A DNA stretch of 64,000 bases, taken from NCBI RefSeq assembly GCF_014635825.1, contig NZ_BMDO01000009.1:1-64000 (forward strand). Reading direction: 5' to 3'. A model generated the notes under the pieces. It worked only from the letters and a program-made list of their open reading frames with translations. It did not search any database and had not been told where the DNA came from. The position numbers and the translations under genes were made by a program. Origin of the DNA: Mucilaginibacter galii. Its GTDB lineage: Bacteria > Bacteroidota > Bacteroidia > Sphingobacteriales > Sphingobacteriaceae. Positions 47,146 through 56,323 of the stretch are shown here, piece after piece (the stretch's first letter is position 1; each line of letters opens with the position of its first letter).

Positions 47146-47181
47146 CAGGAGTTTGCGATAAGTTGCAGCTCCTGTTTTTTT
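47146..47181 (+). terminator. Terminator downstream of comF
   Basis: CAGGAG (47146-47151) and CTCCTG (47169-47174) close a hairpin with further internal pairing, followed by T7. It faces the converging kinase gene. Confidence 0.7.
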
Positions 47182-47191
47182 ATGCCAAATT

Positions 47192-50100
47192 TTATTGCTT
47201 TTGGTAACGGCTTAATTTATCGTACAGATTTTTAGGATCGAAGGGTTTCAGGATAAAATCGTTCATACCCACTTCTTCAATCTGATCAAGCTGGTTGCTC
47301 AACATCGATGCTGTTAAGGCTATAATAGGTACCTTGCGGCAATACTCATCATCTTTGCCGCGTAACAGCTGGGTAGCTTCCAGGCCGCCCATTTCGGGCA
47401 TATGAATATCCATTAATATTACATCGTAATTATGATTGGCAACCGTTTTTTGGATAGCCTCTAAGCCATTCTCGGCAAAATCGGCAGTAACGCCCCATTT
47501 CTTGAGTACCTTATTAATAAGCAAACGATTGATCTGGTTGTCATCAACCACCAATACGTTCATCTTCAAGCCAATTTCGGCAGCATTATCATTACTTACA
47601 GCTGTTTGATCCACTTTTTTAAAGGTTATAGTAAACCAGAAGGTTGACCCCTGGCCAAGCTCACTATCTACGTTTATACGCGAATCGTGCAGCTCAATTA
47701 AACTTTTAGATATAGCCAGTCCTAAACCTGTACCCCCGTATTTACGCGTGGTATCGGCCGAGGCTTGTTTAAAAGATTCAAATATAGTATTTGTTTTGTC
47801 AGCCGGGATACCAATTCCGGTATCAATTATGGCAAAACGTATGCGTACTTCCTGGGCGCTTTCTTCAATTACCTTTAAATCAATGTTAACCCCACCTTTT
47901 TCGGTAAACTTAACGGCGTTGCTAATAATATTCAGCAGTATTTGCACCAGCCGTGTACGGTCGCCTAATATGTATTTTGGCAGTGCGTCATCTATACTCT
48001 GGCTAAGATAAATACCTTTCTCGGCCACCTTGTACTGCAAAGAGCTGGTAATACTCTGCACCATCTCACGCAGGTCGAGGTTAATTTTCTCGAGCTCTAT
48101 GTTACCTGTTTCTATTTTGGTAAAATCGAGCACATCATTAATCAGCGTCATCAGGTTCTCGGCCGAAAACTTAAGTATATCAAGGTTCTCTTTTTGCGAC
48201 TCAGTAGGATTATCTTCAGACAATAAGTGCGACATGCCGATCACCGCATTCAGCGGCGTACGTATTTCATGGCTCATTACGGAGATGAACATATCTTTGG
48301 CCTTGTTCAACTGCTGCGCTTCTTCTTTGGCAGCAATAAGTTCACGCTCGGCCATTTTCTTAGAGGTAATGTCAATGATCACCTCAATATATTTATTCAC
48401 CTTACCGGCTTCATTCAATATCACTGAGTTAATGACCGTGATCCACAGCGGCTGACCATTTTTGCGGTAAACCAGCAAATCTACCTCAAAAGATTGCTTA
48501 TTCTTTGACAACTCGCGCGATTGTTCGATGATGCTAGTATCCGTCAATTCCCCTTTCAATACATCGCCCAGGTGGTTACCATAAACATCCATAATGCCGT
48601 AGCCGGTTATTGCCTCAAACGCCGGGTTTACCCATTCCACGTTACCCTCAGCATCGTTAATAATAACCCCGCTTACTGTACTGCTGGCTACTAACGAAAG
48701 CATGGTAAGCTGCTCTTCGTTCCTTTTACGCTCGGTTATATCTACGCAAACGGTAATTTGCCGTTCCAATGTTCCTTCTTTATTAAAGAACGGACTATTG
48801 GCCAAATTTACCCAGTAAGGTGTTCCGTCTTTTTTATAGATTTGAAGTTCTACCTCGTAAGGCTGGTTTTCGGCATAGGCAATTTTTGCCTTTTCATAAA
48901 CACTCAGGTCTGTATTAGCTCCAATGAGAAAATTACCAAATGTTTTGCCCTTTAATTCTTCGAGCTTATAGCCCAGCGTATTTTCGAGCGCCTCGTTCAT
49001 CCAAATAATCCGGCTATCGCGGTCGCGTATAACCACACCACTTGGCGATTTTTCTGAAGCGAAGGATAAGATCTCCACATCCTTTTCGGCACTTTTGCGG
49101 GCAGTAATATCTGTAACAATTTTTACATATTTTTCGGCCTTGCCAGCACTGTTGAGTATGGGCGAATTAGTGATCGAAACCCACATGATGTGGCCTTCTT
49201 TATGCTGAATTTTGATCTCTATTTCGAAAGCCTTACTTGTCTTCAGCATTTCGTCAACGTGGCTGCTAATGGCCTGGTCGGCATAATCGCCCATCAGGGT
49301 AAGGCCCATACGTTTGCCCTGCATATCGGCCAGTTGGTAGCCGGTTATGCGCTCAAAGGCTTCATTGGTCCAAATTACCCGGTTTTCGGCATCGGCTATT
49401 ACCACACCGTTGCTAACTTTACTGGCCACCAGCGAAAGCTGCTCTAACTGCGCCTGCACCTTTTTTTGTTCAGTAACATCACGGCCGCTGGCGTACCATT
49501 TGCCCTCGCGGTTTATTACCGTCCAGCTAATGCACTTTTCGGCGCCACTTTTAGCCCTCACACAGGTTTCTATTTCAAAAGCCCTTTTTGACCGCAGGCC
49601 GCTTTCAATTTGCTGGGCAAACTGGTTACGGTCCTGGTTTACCTCAAATTCCCACAATGAACGGCCTATCAACTGCTCGGGCTTATAGCCTAAAACAGTT
49701 TCAACCGTGTTGTTAATAAGTTCTATTTTAGAAGTTTCGTCGGCTATGTAGTGGATTTCCGACGAACTGTTGAAGAGCAGAAAAAACTCTTCGTGGCGCT
49801 TGAGATTTAGTTCGAGCTCTTTTTTTTGCTTGCGTAATGCCAGGTGCGATATCACGGCGCCAGCCAGCGTACGCAAGGCATCGCGCTGATCATCGGTTAA
49901 TACCTTTGGCTGCTGATCAAATACACATAGAGTACCTAAGCGGTATCCATCAGGATCTATTAAAGGAGCGCTGGCGTAAAACCTTACACCCAACCCTCCT
50001 TTTACATGTTCGTAGTCATGAAACAGTTCGCTCAACGTAGCATCGGGCACTTCAACCAATACATCATCCATAATGGTGTGCTGGCAAAAGGTTTCGGCGC

Positions 50101-50320
50101 GGGGCGTTTCTGAAAGGGGCAAACCAACGGCAGATTTGTACCACTGTCGACTGTTATCAATAAAAGAAATGAGTGCAAACGGGGCCTGACAGATATATGA
50201 AGCCAAACGCGTAATGGCATCGTACTCCGCTTCCGGAAGGGTATCCAGAATATCGTAAGTATGCAGTGCCTTTAAGCGTTCGTCTTCATTATCAGGAACA
50301 ATGCCCCGTGTTATTATCAT
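47192..50320 (-). CDS. Hybrid sensor histidine kinase (GAF-PAS4-HisKA-HATPase-REC)
   Basis: This 1042-residue protein has a GAF domain (about 15-165), four PAS domains (about 175-285, 295-410, 417-530, 540-650), a HisKA dimerisation domain with the H-box MSHEIRTPLNAVIG (His about 682), an HATPase domain (about 780-895; DTGIGIP and GGTGLGLAIS) and a C-terminal receiver (about 920-1040; VDDNQINR, phospho-Asp in ILMDIHMPEMGG, Lys in ILKPFDP). There is no membrane helix, so it is cytoplasmic and may sense redox, oxygen or a small ligand. No Hpt protein or output regulator is next to it; it lies 17 bases after glyA. Confidence 0.93.
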   Translation of the reverse strand: MIITRGIVPDNEDERLKALHTYDILDTLPEAEYDAITRLASYICQAPFALISFIDNSRQWYKSAVGLPLSETPRAETFCQHTIMDDVLVEVPDATLSELFHDYEHVKGGLGVRFYASAPLIDPDGYRLGTLCVFDQQPKVLTDDQRDALRTLAGAVISHLALRKQKKELELNLKRHEEFFLLFNSSSEIHYIADETSKIELINNTVETVLGYKPEQLIGRSLWEFEVNQDRNQFAQQIESGLRSKRAFEIETCVRAKSGAEKCISWTVINREGKWYASGRDVTEQKKVQAQLEQLSLVASKVSNGVVIADAENRVIWTNEAFERITGYQLADMQGKRMGLTLMGDYADQAISSHVDEMLKTSKAFEIEIKIQHKEGHIMWVSITNSPILNSAGKAEKYVKIVTDITARKSAEKDVEILSFASEKSPSGVVIRDRDSRIIWMNEALENTLGYKLEELKGKTFGNFLIGANTDLSVYEKAKIAYAENQPYEVELQIYKKDGTPYWVNLANSPFFNKEGTLERQITVCVDITERKRNEEQLTMLSLVASSTVSGVIINDAEGNVEWVNPAFEAITGYGIMDVYGNHLGDVLKGELTDTSIIEQSRELSKNKQSFEVDLLVYRKNGQPLWITVINSVILNEAGKVNKYIEVIIDITSKKMAERELIAAKEEAQQLNKAKDMFISVMSHEIRTPLNAVIGMSHLLSEDNPTESQKENLDILKFSAENLMTLINDVLDFTKIETGNIELEKINLDLREMVQSITSSLQYKVAEKGIYLSQSIDDALPKYILGDRTRLVQILLNIISNAVKFTEKGGVNIDLKVIEESAQEVRIRFAIIDTGIGIPADKTNTIFESFKQASADTTRKYGGTGLGLAISKSLIELHDSRINVDSELGQGSTFWFTITFKKVDQTAVSNDNAAEIGLKMNVLVVDDNQINRLLINKVLKKWGVTADFAENGLEAIQKTVANHNYDVILMDIHMPEMGGLEATQLLRGKDDEYCRKVPIIALTASMLSNQLDQIEEVGMNDFILKPFDPKNLYDKLSRYQKQ

Positions 50321-50337
50321 TTCAATTTTAATGTTGT

Positions 50338-51609
50338 TTAGCTGTAAAGCGGAAATTTCTCCGTTAACGCATGAACACTTTTACGTACTTTCTTTATAGA
50401 AGGTTCATCTTCCGGATTTTTTATTACCGCGTCAATCAGTTCGGCAATTTGCTCCATTTGCTTCTCTTTCATACCGCGTGTGGTAACCGCAGCGGTACCA
50501 ATACGGATACCCGACGTAACAAACGGCGATTTATCATCGTAAGGCACCATGTTTTTATTCACGGTAATATCTGCCTGCACCAAAGCATTTTCGGCTGCTT
50601 TACCCGAGATGCCTTTGTTACGCAAATCAATTAATATCAGGTGATTATCGGTGCCGCCCGATACGATTTCGTAACCCATATCAACCAAAGCCTTAGAAAT
50701 AGCCTGTGCATTGAGTTTAACCTGTACTACGTATTTTAAATAGCCATCGCTCAATGCTTCATGAAAAGCAACGGCTTTAGCTGCAATAATATGCTCTAAC
50801 GGTCCGCCTTGCGTACCTGGAAAAACAGCCGAATCTAACAAGGCCGACATTTTTTTGACCTCGCCTTTAGGCGTTTTTAACCCCCATGGGTTTTCAAAAT
50901 CTTTACCCATCATAATCATACCGCCACGTGGGCCGCGCAGGGTTTTGTGGGTGGTAGTGGTTACAATATGACAAAACGGAAGCGGGTCTATTAATAAACC
51001 GCGGGCAATTAAGCCTGCCGGGTGCGAAATATCGGCCAGTACCAGGGCACCAACTTCATCGGCTACCTGGCGTATGAAGGCATAATCCCAATCGCGTGAG
51101 TAGGCCGAAGCACCGCAGATGATCAGTTTTGGTTTTTCGCGCAGGGCAACCTCGCGCAGTTGTTCGTAGTCAATTAAACCGGTATCTTTTTTAACCCCGT
51201 AAAAGAACGGTTGGTACAATTTACCTGAAAAATTTACCGGCGAACCATGAGTTAAGTGACCGCCATGCGAGAGGTCGAAACCTAAAATTTTATCTCCGGG
51301 GTTTAGTATAGCCAGCATTACGGCAGCATTGGCCTGGGCACCTGAGTGCGGCTGCACGTTAACCCACTCTGCATTGAACAATTGCTTGGCACGCTCAATA
51401 GCTATGGTTTCAATTTCGTCAACAATTTCGCAACCGCCATAGTAGCGTTTACCGGGTAAACCCTCGGCGTATTTATTGGTGGCAACAGAGCCTGCGGCTT
51501 CCATTACCTGCTTGCTCACAAAGTTTTCTGATGCGATAAGTTCAAGGCCTTCTTCCTGGCGTTTCTGCTCATCATCCAGTAGCTGAAATATTATTTTATC
51601 TTTTTTCAT
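50338..51609 (-). CDS. glyA: Serine hydroxymethyltransferase
   Basis: GlyA interconverts serine and glycine with tetrahydrofolate. The 423-residue enzyme shows the PLP lysine block [15 protein letters not shown] (near residue 225), [10 protein letters not shown] and the [13 protein letters not shown] substrate block [14 protein letters not shown]. It has full length. It lies 31 bases after scpA on the same strand and 17 bases before the kinase gene; the sdaA product removes the same amino acid. Confidence 0.97.
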   Translation of the reverse strand: MKKDKIIFQLLDDEQKRQEEGLELIASENFVSKQVMEAAGSVATNKYAEGLPGKRYYGGCEIVDEIETIAIERAKQLFNAEWVNVQPHSGAQANAAVMLAILNPGDKILGFDLSHGGHLTHGSPVNFSGKLYQPFFYGVKKDTGLIDYEQLREVALREKPKLIICGASAYSRDWDYAFIRQVADEVGALVLADISHPAGLIARGLLIDPLPFCHIVTTTTHKTLRGPRGGMIMMGKDFENPWGLKTPKGEVKKMSALLDSAVFPGTQGGPLEHIIAAKAVAFHEALSDGYLKYVVQVKLNAQAISKALVDMGYEIVSGGTDNHLILIDLRNKGISGKAAENALVQADITVNKNMVPYDDKSPFVTSGIRIGTAAVTTRGMKEKQMEQIAELIDAVIKNPEDEPSIKKVRKSVHALTEKFPLYS

Positions 51610-51640
51610 GATCTTTATAAGGCGCCTAAGTTAATCAAAA

Positions 51641-52390
51641 TCAATGGGGTGTTTTGGGCGCAATCCAAAAATTATTATAGCTTACCCCTATTTGTATGTC
51701 TATTAATTCTTGCTGCAACATCTCTAACATGGCCAAAAAGTTATAGATAAAATGTACCCGGTTATCTGAGTTTTTAACCATGGCATCAAAATCTAACCGG
51801 CCGTTAATACGAAGCAAATCATCAATGGCTTTTTTTTGCTTTTCAATAGTATAAGGATACTGCACTACGGTGTGGGTAACCTCTTCGCTGCGGGATAAAA
51901 AGCGACGGTTTACCCGCTCGTATACCTGCATTAAGCGGTATAGGGTTAAGTCGGCGAGTTCTTCGCCGGGCATTGTTACTGCCTCAATACCGGCCAGTTC
52001 TTCGGCAATGTTGCCACGGCGTTCCTGCTTCAGGCGTTCCTCTTCCAGCGGGCGCAGCTGCTCGCATATATCTTTAAACTTTTTGTATTCGATGAGTTTA
52101 CGAATGAGGTCTTCTTTACTGTCGGCCTCGGTTTCGCCATTTTCGGCCTCGTAGCGGGGCAGCAACATTTTGGCTTTGATGCGCATGAGCGTAGCCGCCA
52201 CAAAAATAAACTCGCTGGCCAGCTCCATATTGAGGCTGCTCATCTGGTGAATATAGTCGAGAAAGTCGTTGGTGATTTGCGAAATGGCTATTTCATGAAT
52301 GTCCAGTTCATCGCGTTCTATGAAGAACAACAACAGATCGAAAGGGCCTTCGAACTGCGGTAAGCGGATGGCGAAACTCTCATCAGACAT
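51641..52390 (-). CDS. scpA: Segregation and condensation protein A
   Basis: ScpA is the kleisin of the SMC-ScpAB condensin. The 249-residue product has the N-terminal LPQFEGPFDLLLFFIERDELDIHE and the C-terminal winged helix that contacts SMC (VHFIYNFLAMLEMLQQELID). Normal size. scpB is not in the window. A TATCTTTG box ends 7 bases before the ATG, suggesting a leaderless mRNA. Confidence 0.94.
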   Translation of the reverse strand: MSDESFAIRLPQFEGPFDLLLFFIERDELDIHEIAISQITNDFLDYIHQMSSLNMELASEFIFVAATLMRIKAKMLLPRYEAENGETEADSKEDLIRKLIEYKKFKDICEQLRPLEEERLKQERRGNIAEELAGIEAVTMPGEELADLTLYRLMQVYERVNRRFLSRSEEVTHTVVQYPYTIEKQKKAIDDLLRINGRLDFDAMVKNSDNRVHFIYNFLAMLEMLQQELIDIQIGVSYNNFWIAPKTPH

Positions 52391-52950
52391 GCTAATTCAA
52401 AGATAGTGATTGTGTGTTAAGACTTTGTCTAAATTAACAGTCTGTCAATGCACACCAAATTCAAGTATTGTCATTTCGAACGGTAGTGAGAAATCCTGTT
52501 CGAGCGGTTAGGTGCTGGTTAGCTCGGTTAGTGCGTTTTGAACCTTATTTTATGCTAACGAACAACCTTCGTCTCCTCTTGGCCGGAGAGGCCCATTACG
52601 TTATTCACATATGTTTGTTTTTTTATGGTGTTCATGAGATCGCTACCGCTAAGTTTTGTCTTGATACAAAAAGTAACAAAAAAATCAAGACAGAAAAAAG
52701 CTTCCCCGCACAAGGCCCACGCTGGCCCCCTTTTCTGTCAGGCCGATGCTCTTGTTCGCGGGGTGAGTGTTCTTTTTAATTCCCTCCTTGGGGAGGGCAG
52801 GGAGGGGTTAGTGAAGCGTTCATTAATCATACGTGTTAAACCCCTCCCTGCCCCAACACAAGCCAGCCGCACCCCTCCCCGAGGAGAGAATTTGAAAAAT
52901 AAGCCGTGTAGCACAATAAAGCCCTCCCCTTTGGGGAGGGTTGGGAGGGG
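52391..52950. repeat. Mosaic repeat block between scpA and the MFS gene
   Basis: This 560-base gap holds three repeat families: a TCATTTCGA unit (52469-52505); an inverted repeat TGTCTTGAT/ATCAAGACA around AAAAAGTAACAAAAAA (52657-52692); and three CCCTCC-family blocks (52779-52810, 52838-52893, 52918-52953). The last ends at the MFS stop codon (TTA 52951-52953). No gene is convincing here; open frames in this block follow the repeats. Confidence 0.75.
52398..52405 (-). promoter_or_regulatory. Bacteroidota -7 promoter box for scpA
   Basis: Minus strand TATCTTTG, seven bases before the scpA ATG. Confidence 0.42.
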
Positions 52951-54180
52951 TTATGCTGCCAGCCTACCCATAACCGGCTCCATACCTTGCCTGCGTTTGT
53001 AAAGTACAAACAAACCCGTAGCCAATATCCCCACTACCCCTTCTACACAAACTGCACCGCGTGGGCCTAATTCGTTGGCTAACCAGCCTATGAGTAAGCT
53101 ACCAATAGGGATCATACCTTGGTAAGCCATTACATAATAACTGATAGCTCTTGCTCGCATGGCAGGTATTGCGTGGGTTTGTATATAGGTGTTTATGGCC
53201 GATGTTTGCGCCATCATCCCTACACCGGTTACTACCATGAACAGTAGGGCTAAAGGCAACTGCGGGGCGTATGACAACAGCAGCACACTTGAGCCAAATA
53301 TTAAACTGGCAATAATGATGATGCGGGTAATGTGCTTATCGGTTTTCAGGGTAGCCAAATAAACGGCACTAATTACTGAGCCTAAACCTGCGGCGCTTTC
53401 AAACCAACTGAACGTTTTAGCATCGCCGTTAAAAATATCTTTGGCAAATATGGGCATCAGTGTATTGAACGGTATAACGAACAGGCTGCTTACACTAAGC
53501 ATAATAATGAGGCTGCTCAGGTCGCGGTCGCCCGATACGTATTTGAAACCGTCCTGTAATTCGTACCAGATACTTTTTTGCGGTTTGCTGATCACCACCG
53601 TATTCAGTTTCATCATAAACAAACAGGTGAGCACCGGGATGTAGCTTAGAAAGTTACCGAAGAAACAAAAGTCTTCGCCAAAAGTACTCAGCACTATACC
53701 CGCAACAGCCGGACCTGCTATACGGGCAAAATTGGTCATGGTAGAGTTAAGCGCAATGGCGTTGGGCAGGTCCTCCTTCTTATCTACCATTTCCACCATC
53801 ATCGACTGCCGGCAGGTAACATCAAATGCATTAATAATGCCCTGCACCAAACTCAGCCCTATAATAGCCGGAATGTTGTAAAATTTAAACAAGATCATGA
53901 ATGCCAATGCTCCCGCCTGCAACATAGATACCACCTGGGTAATTAGCAATATGCGGTAACGATTATGACGGTCTACCACGCTACCGGCGTAAGGGGCCAG
54001 CACCAACGACGGTATTAAACTTACAAAGCTCACCAGTCCTAACAATAATGCCGAACCGGTTAGGCGATATACCAGCCAGCTAACGGCCGTTTTTTGCATC
54101 CAGGTGCCTATAAGCGATACGGACTGACCATAGAAAAACAACTTGAAATTACGGTATTTAAGGGAGCGGAACACGTTCAT
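52951..54180 (-). CDS. MFS transporter (EntS-like exporter)
   Basis: The 409-residue protein has about 12 hydrophobic helices and starts MNVFRSLKYRNFKLFFYGQS, then GTWMQKTAVSWLVYRLTGSA, typical of the MFS_3/enterobactin-exporter-like group. A central loop near residue 195 divides two six-helix halves. The substrate is unknown; such pumps export siderophores or drugs. It is divergent from a LysR gene, which may control it. Its TAA stop is at the edge of a CCCTCC-type repeat. Confidence 0.87.
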   Translation of the reverse strand: MNVFRSLKYRNFKLFFYGQSVSLIGTWMQKTAVSWLVYRLTGSALLLGLVSFVSLIPSLVLAPYAGSVVDRHNRYRILLITQVVSMLQAGALAFMILFKFYNIPAIIGLSLVQGIINAFDVTCRQSMMVEMVDKKEDLPNAIALNSTMTNFARIAGPAVAGIVLSTFGEDFCFFGNFLSYIPVLTCLFMMKLNTVVISKPQKSIWYELQDGFKYVSGDRDLSSLIIMLSVSSLFVIPFNTLMPIFAKDIFNGDAKTFSWFESAAGLGSVISAVYLATLKTDKHITRIIIIASLIFGSSVLLLSYAPQLPLALLFMVVTGVGMMAQTSAINTYIQTHAIPAMRARAISYYVMAYQGMIPIGSLLIGWLANELGPRGAVCVEGVVGILATGLFVLYKRRQGMEPVMGRLAA

Positions 54181-54199
54181 GCACTAATCTGTTTTCTGC

Positions 54200-54241
54200 A
54201 GTATTTCAGGGGAGATCTTAATGCAAGACTATTGAAATACT
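54200..54241. promoter_or_regulatory. Candidate operator dyad between MFS and LysR genes
   Basis: AGTATTTCA (54200-54208) and TGAAATACT (54233-54241) are perfect 9-base complements, 24 bases apart. They are between the divergent starts at 54180 and 54323, where a LysR-type regulator would be expected to bind. Confidence 0.4.
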
Positions 54242-54268
54242 TTACGCTACAAATATCGGCCTTAATGA

Positions 54269-54276
54269 TACATTTG
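54269..54276 (+). promoter_or_regulatory. Bacteroidota -7 promoter box for the lysR gene
   Basis: TACATTTG matches TAnnTTTG; 46 bases before the ATG at 54323. Confidence 0.4.
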
Positions 54277-54322
54277 TAAAATAGATTGTTTTAATGATAT
54301 TGATTAGTAAAACCGATTGATT

Positions 54323-55204
54323 ATGGAGCTACGACAACTGCAATATTTTGTAAAAGCCGCCGAAACGATGAACTTTACCGAAGCAGCCGGGGCCGTATTT
54401 ATTACCCAAAGCACACTATCGCAACAAATTAAACAGCTGGAAGAAGAGTTGGGCATGCTGCTATTTGACCGCATTGGCAAACACGTACGCATTACCGAAG
54501 CCGGGCATGTGTTTTTAACCCATGCCCAAAAGATTTTGCGCGAGGTGCAAAAAGGCAAACAAGCCATTTCCGAATTAAACAACGCTGCCACCGGCGAGTT
54601 AAACATTGGCGTATCCTACGCCTTTACCTCGCTCCTGCTGCCTGCACTGGCACCTTTTTCAACCAAATACCCGGGCATCAAGATCTTTATTACCTATGGT
54701 AACCCCGAAGAACTGGAGAAGAAACTCCGCCTGGCCGAACTGGATATGATCCTGGCTTTCCACAACGAATCAGACGATGAAGACCTGGAAATGCAGATCC
54801 TGTTCAGCTCTACCATCGTAATGGTGGTAGCCAAGAGTAACCCGCTGGCCAAACTGGAAAAGATAAGCTTAAAGGAACTGGCCGAACAGGAACTCATATT
54901 GCCCGGTAAAGGCTTTAGTTCCCGCGAGTTTATAAACCAGTTGTTTTATAAAAGCAAGATCAGCCCCAACATCAAGATAGAGATGAACGATGTACATTCG
55001 CTGTTATCACTGGTGCAAAACGGACATTGGGCCACTATTTTAAATGAGAAAGCCATTTTTGGTTGGGACAAGGTAGCCGCCGTTCCTATTGCTGGCAAAG
55101 AAATCAAGCGGCAATCGTACATTCTTTGGCAAAAGGGCGTTTACCGTAAAAAGGCGGCTATCTTGTTTATTGATGAACTTATGCGGGTAATGAACGGCGG
55201 GTAA
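54323..55204 (+). CDS. LysR-family transcriptional regulator
   Basis: The 293-residue protein begins MELRQLQYFVKAAETMNFTE, the classic LysR helix-turn-helix (AAGAVFITQSTLSQQIKQLE), followed by a substrate-binding domain from about 90 to the end. I use the ATG at 54323; an earlier TTG six bases upstream is not needed. Typical size. LysR proteins usually control a divergent gene; here that is the MFS exporter. Its inducer is unknown. Confidence 0.9.
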   Translation: MELRQLQYFVKAAETMNFTEAAGAVFITQSTLSQQIKQLEEELGMLLFDRIGKHVRITEAGHVFLTHAQKILREVQKGKQAISELNNAATGELNIGVSYAFTSLLLPALAPFSTKYPGIKIFITYGNPEELEKKLRLAELDMILAFHNESDDEDLEMQILFSSTIVMVVAKSNPLAKLEKISLKELAEQELILPGKGFSSREFINQLFYKSKISPNIKIEMNDVHSLLSLVQNGHWATILNEKAIFGWDKVAAVPIAGKEIKRQSYILWQKGVYRKKAAILFIDELMRVMNGG

Positions 55205-55207
55205 ACG

Positions 55208-56191
55208 TTAATACTTATCCAGGATGTCAAACTGCGGTGTATTTTTCTTTTGCCAGTCGGGCATTTTGTTAAATACCGTGTAGTGTATGTACTTATTGCC
55301 TTTGTCAATGCCGGGCATAATAAGGCCTATTACCTTTTTCATGGCATCATGCTCTTTCTTAACGGCCAGGGTATCGTTCAGGCTCACTTTGGAAATGTAA
55401 TAGATGTTAGGCATTACACCTTCATCGCGGTTCTGCGTAAATATTTTGATGATGGCAGGCTTGGTAGGCAGTTGTTTAACTACTATAGGGAAAGTATAAG
55501 CGTTATCTGCTTCCTCGCCAATTTTGGAGTAAAACTCATCCATTTCTTCCTGTTCATCATACCGCCAAAGTACGCTGGGTAGTGCGCATGAGCGTGATAG
55601 CTGCATAGTGGTCATGGCATTTACGAGGTAATGCTTGTCATATTCCTGCTGTGCCTGTTTAAATAGCTCAGGGGCTGTTTTACCGCCTACGGTGTAGGGG
55701 TTCAGCTCCAGGTCGTCTACTTTCCAACCATATTTGTATTTGTTGTAAACGGCGGTTAGCAGCCACTTATCGCCATGATATTGTACGGTAAAAAAGGCTA
55801 AATACCTTTCGCGGGTAAGCGGGTTATAGCTTATGGTATAGCTGTTAATGTCATACTTAAATGACTTCACCGAAATAGGATCAGGCGTGGGATGCACCAT
55901 GTAGTATTCATCCAGCAAATAGTTTTTGCCTTCGCGCATACGGATGCTGCACAGCTCTATCTGCCTGTTCTTGCCGGAGCTCTCTAAAAACTCCCGCGAC
56001 ATGATGTTTTCCAATTGTGAGGTATTATTACTTTTGAGTGCGCCCAGCAATTGATCATTAAGTTGATGAAATTCTGCCCTGTGTTTGGTTGCTATCTTAT
56101 TGTTAACCCAGGTACCCGGCGCTTCTTTGCAGCTTTGCAGAACTGTCAATAATAAAACACATGCACCAATTTTAATTAGTATCGGATTCAT
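55208..56191 (-). CDS. Lipoprotein, hypothetical
   Basis: The 327-residue product has a lipoprotein signal (LLLTVLQSC, Cys20). I do not recognise the mature part; it has alternating helices and strands with aromatic, lysine-rich segments (RERYLAFFTVQYHGDKWLLT). No enzyme motif is seen. It converges on the LysR gene with only 3 bases between, and the next gene upstream on its strand is separated by a terminator. Confidence 0.6.
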   Translation of the reverse strand: MNPILIKIGACVLLLTVLQSCKEAPGTWVNNKIATKHRAEFHQLNDQLLGALKSNNTSQLENIMSREFLESSGKNRQIELCSIRMREGKNYLLDEYYMVHPTPDPISVKSFKYDINSYTISYNPLTRERYLAFFTVQYHGDKWLLTAVYNKYKYGWKVDDLELNPYTVGGKTAPELFKQAQQEYDKHYLVNAMTTMQLSRSCALPSVLWRYDEQEEMDEFYSKIGEEADNAYTFPIVVKQLPTKPAIIKIFTQNRDEGVMPNIYYISKVSLNDTLAVKKEHDAMKKVIGLIMPGIDKGNKYIHYTVFNKMPDWQKKNTPQFDILDKY

Positions 56192-56279
56192 AAATATTGA
56201 AGGCTACCCAAATGGCCTGGGGAAAATTAATTTAAAAACAATGTAGTTATAAAAAACGCAAAATAACATTCAAAAAAAA

Positions 56280-56305
56280 GCCGCACCTTTTAAAAAAGGT
56301 GCGGC
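56280..56305 (-). terminator. Terminator downstream of the 477-residue lipoprotein gene
   Basis: GCCGCACCTTTT and AAAAGGTGCGGC form a 12-bp stem; the minus strand runs into T8G. It is 19 bases after the stop at 56324. Confidence 0.85.
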
Positions 56306-56323
56306 CTAAACACTTGTCTTATT

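Noticed and set aside
52468..53002. Open frames of 103 and 125 codons in the scpA-MFS gap
   Set aside because: They run through repeat units of three families and into the MFS gene; codon use is not gene-like.
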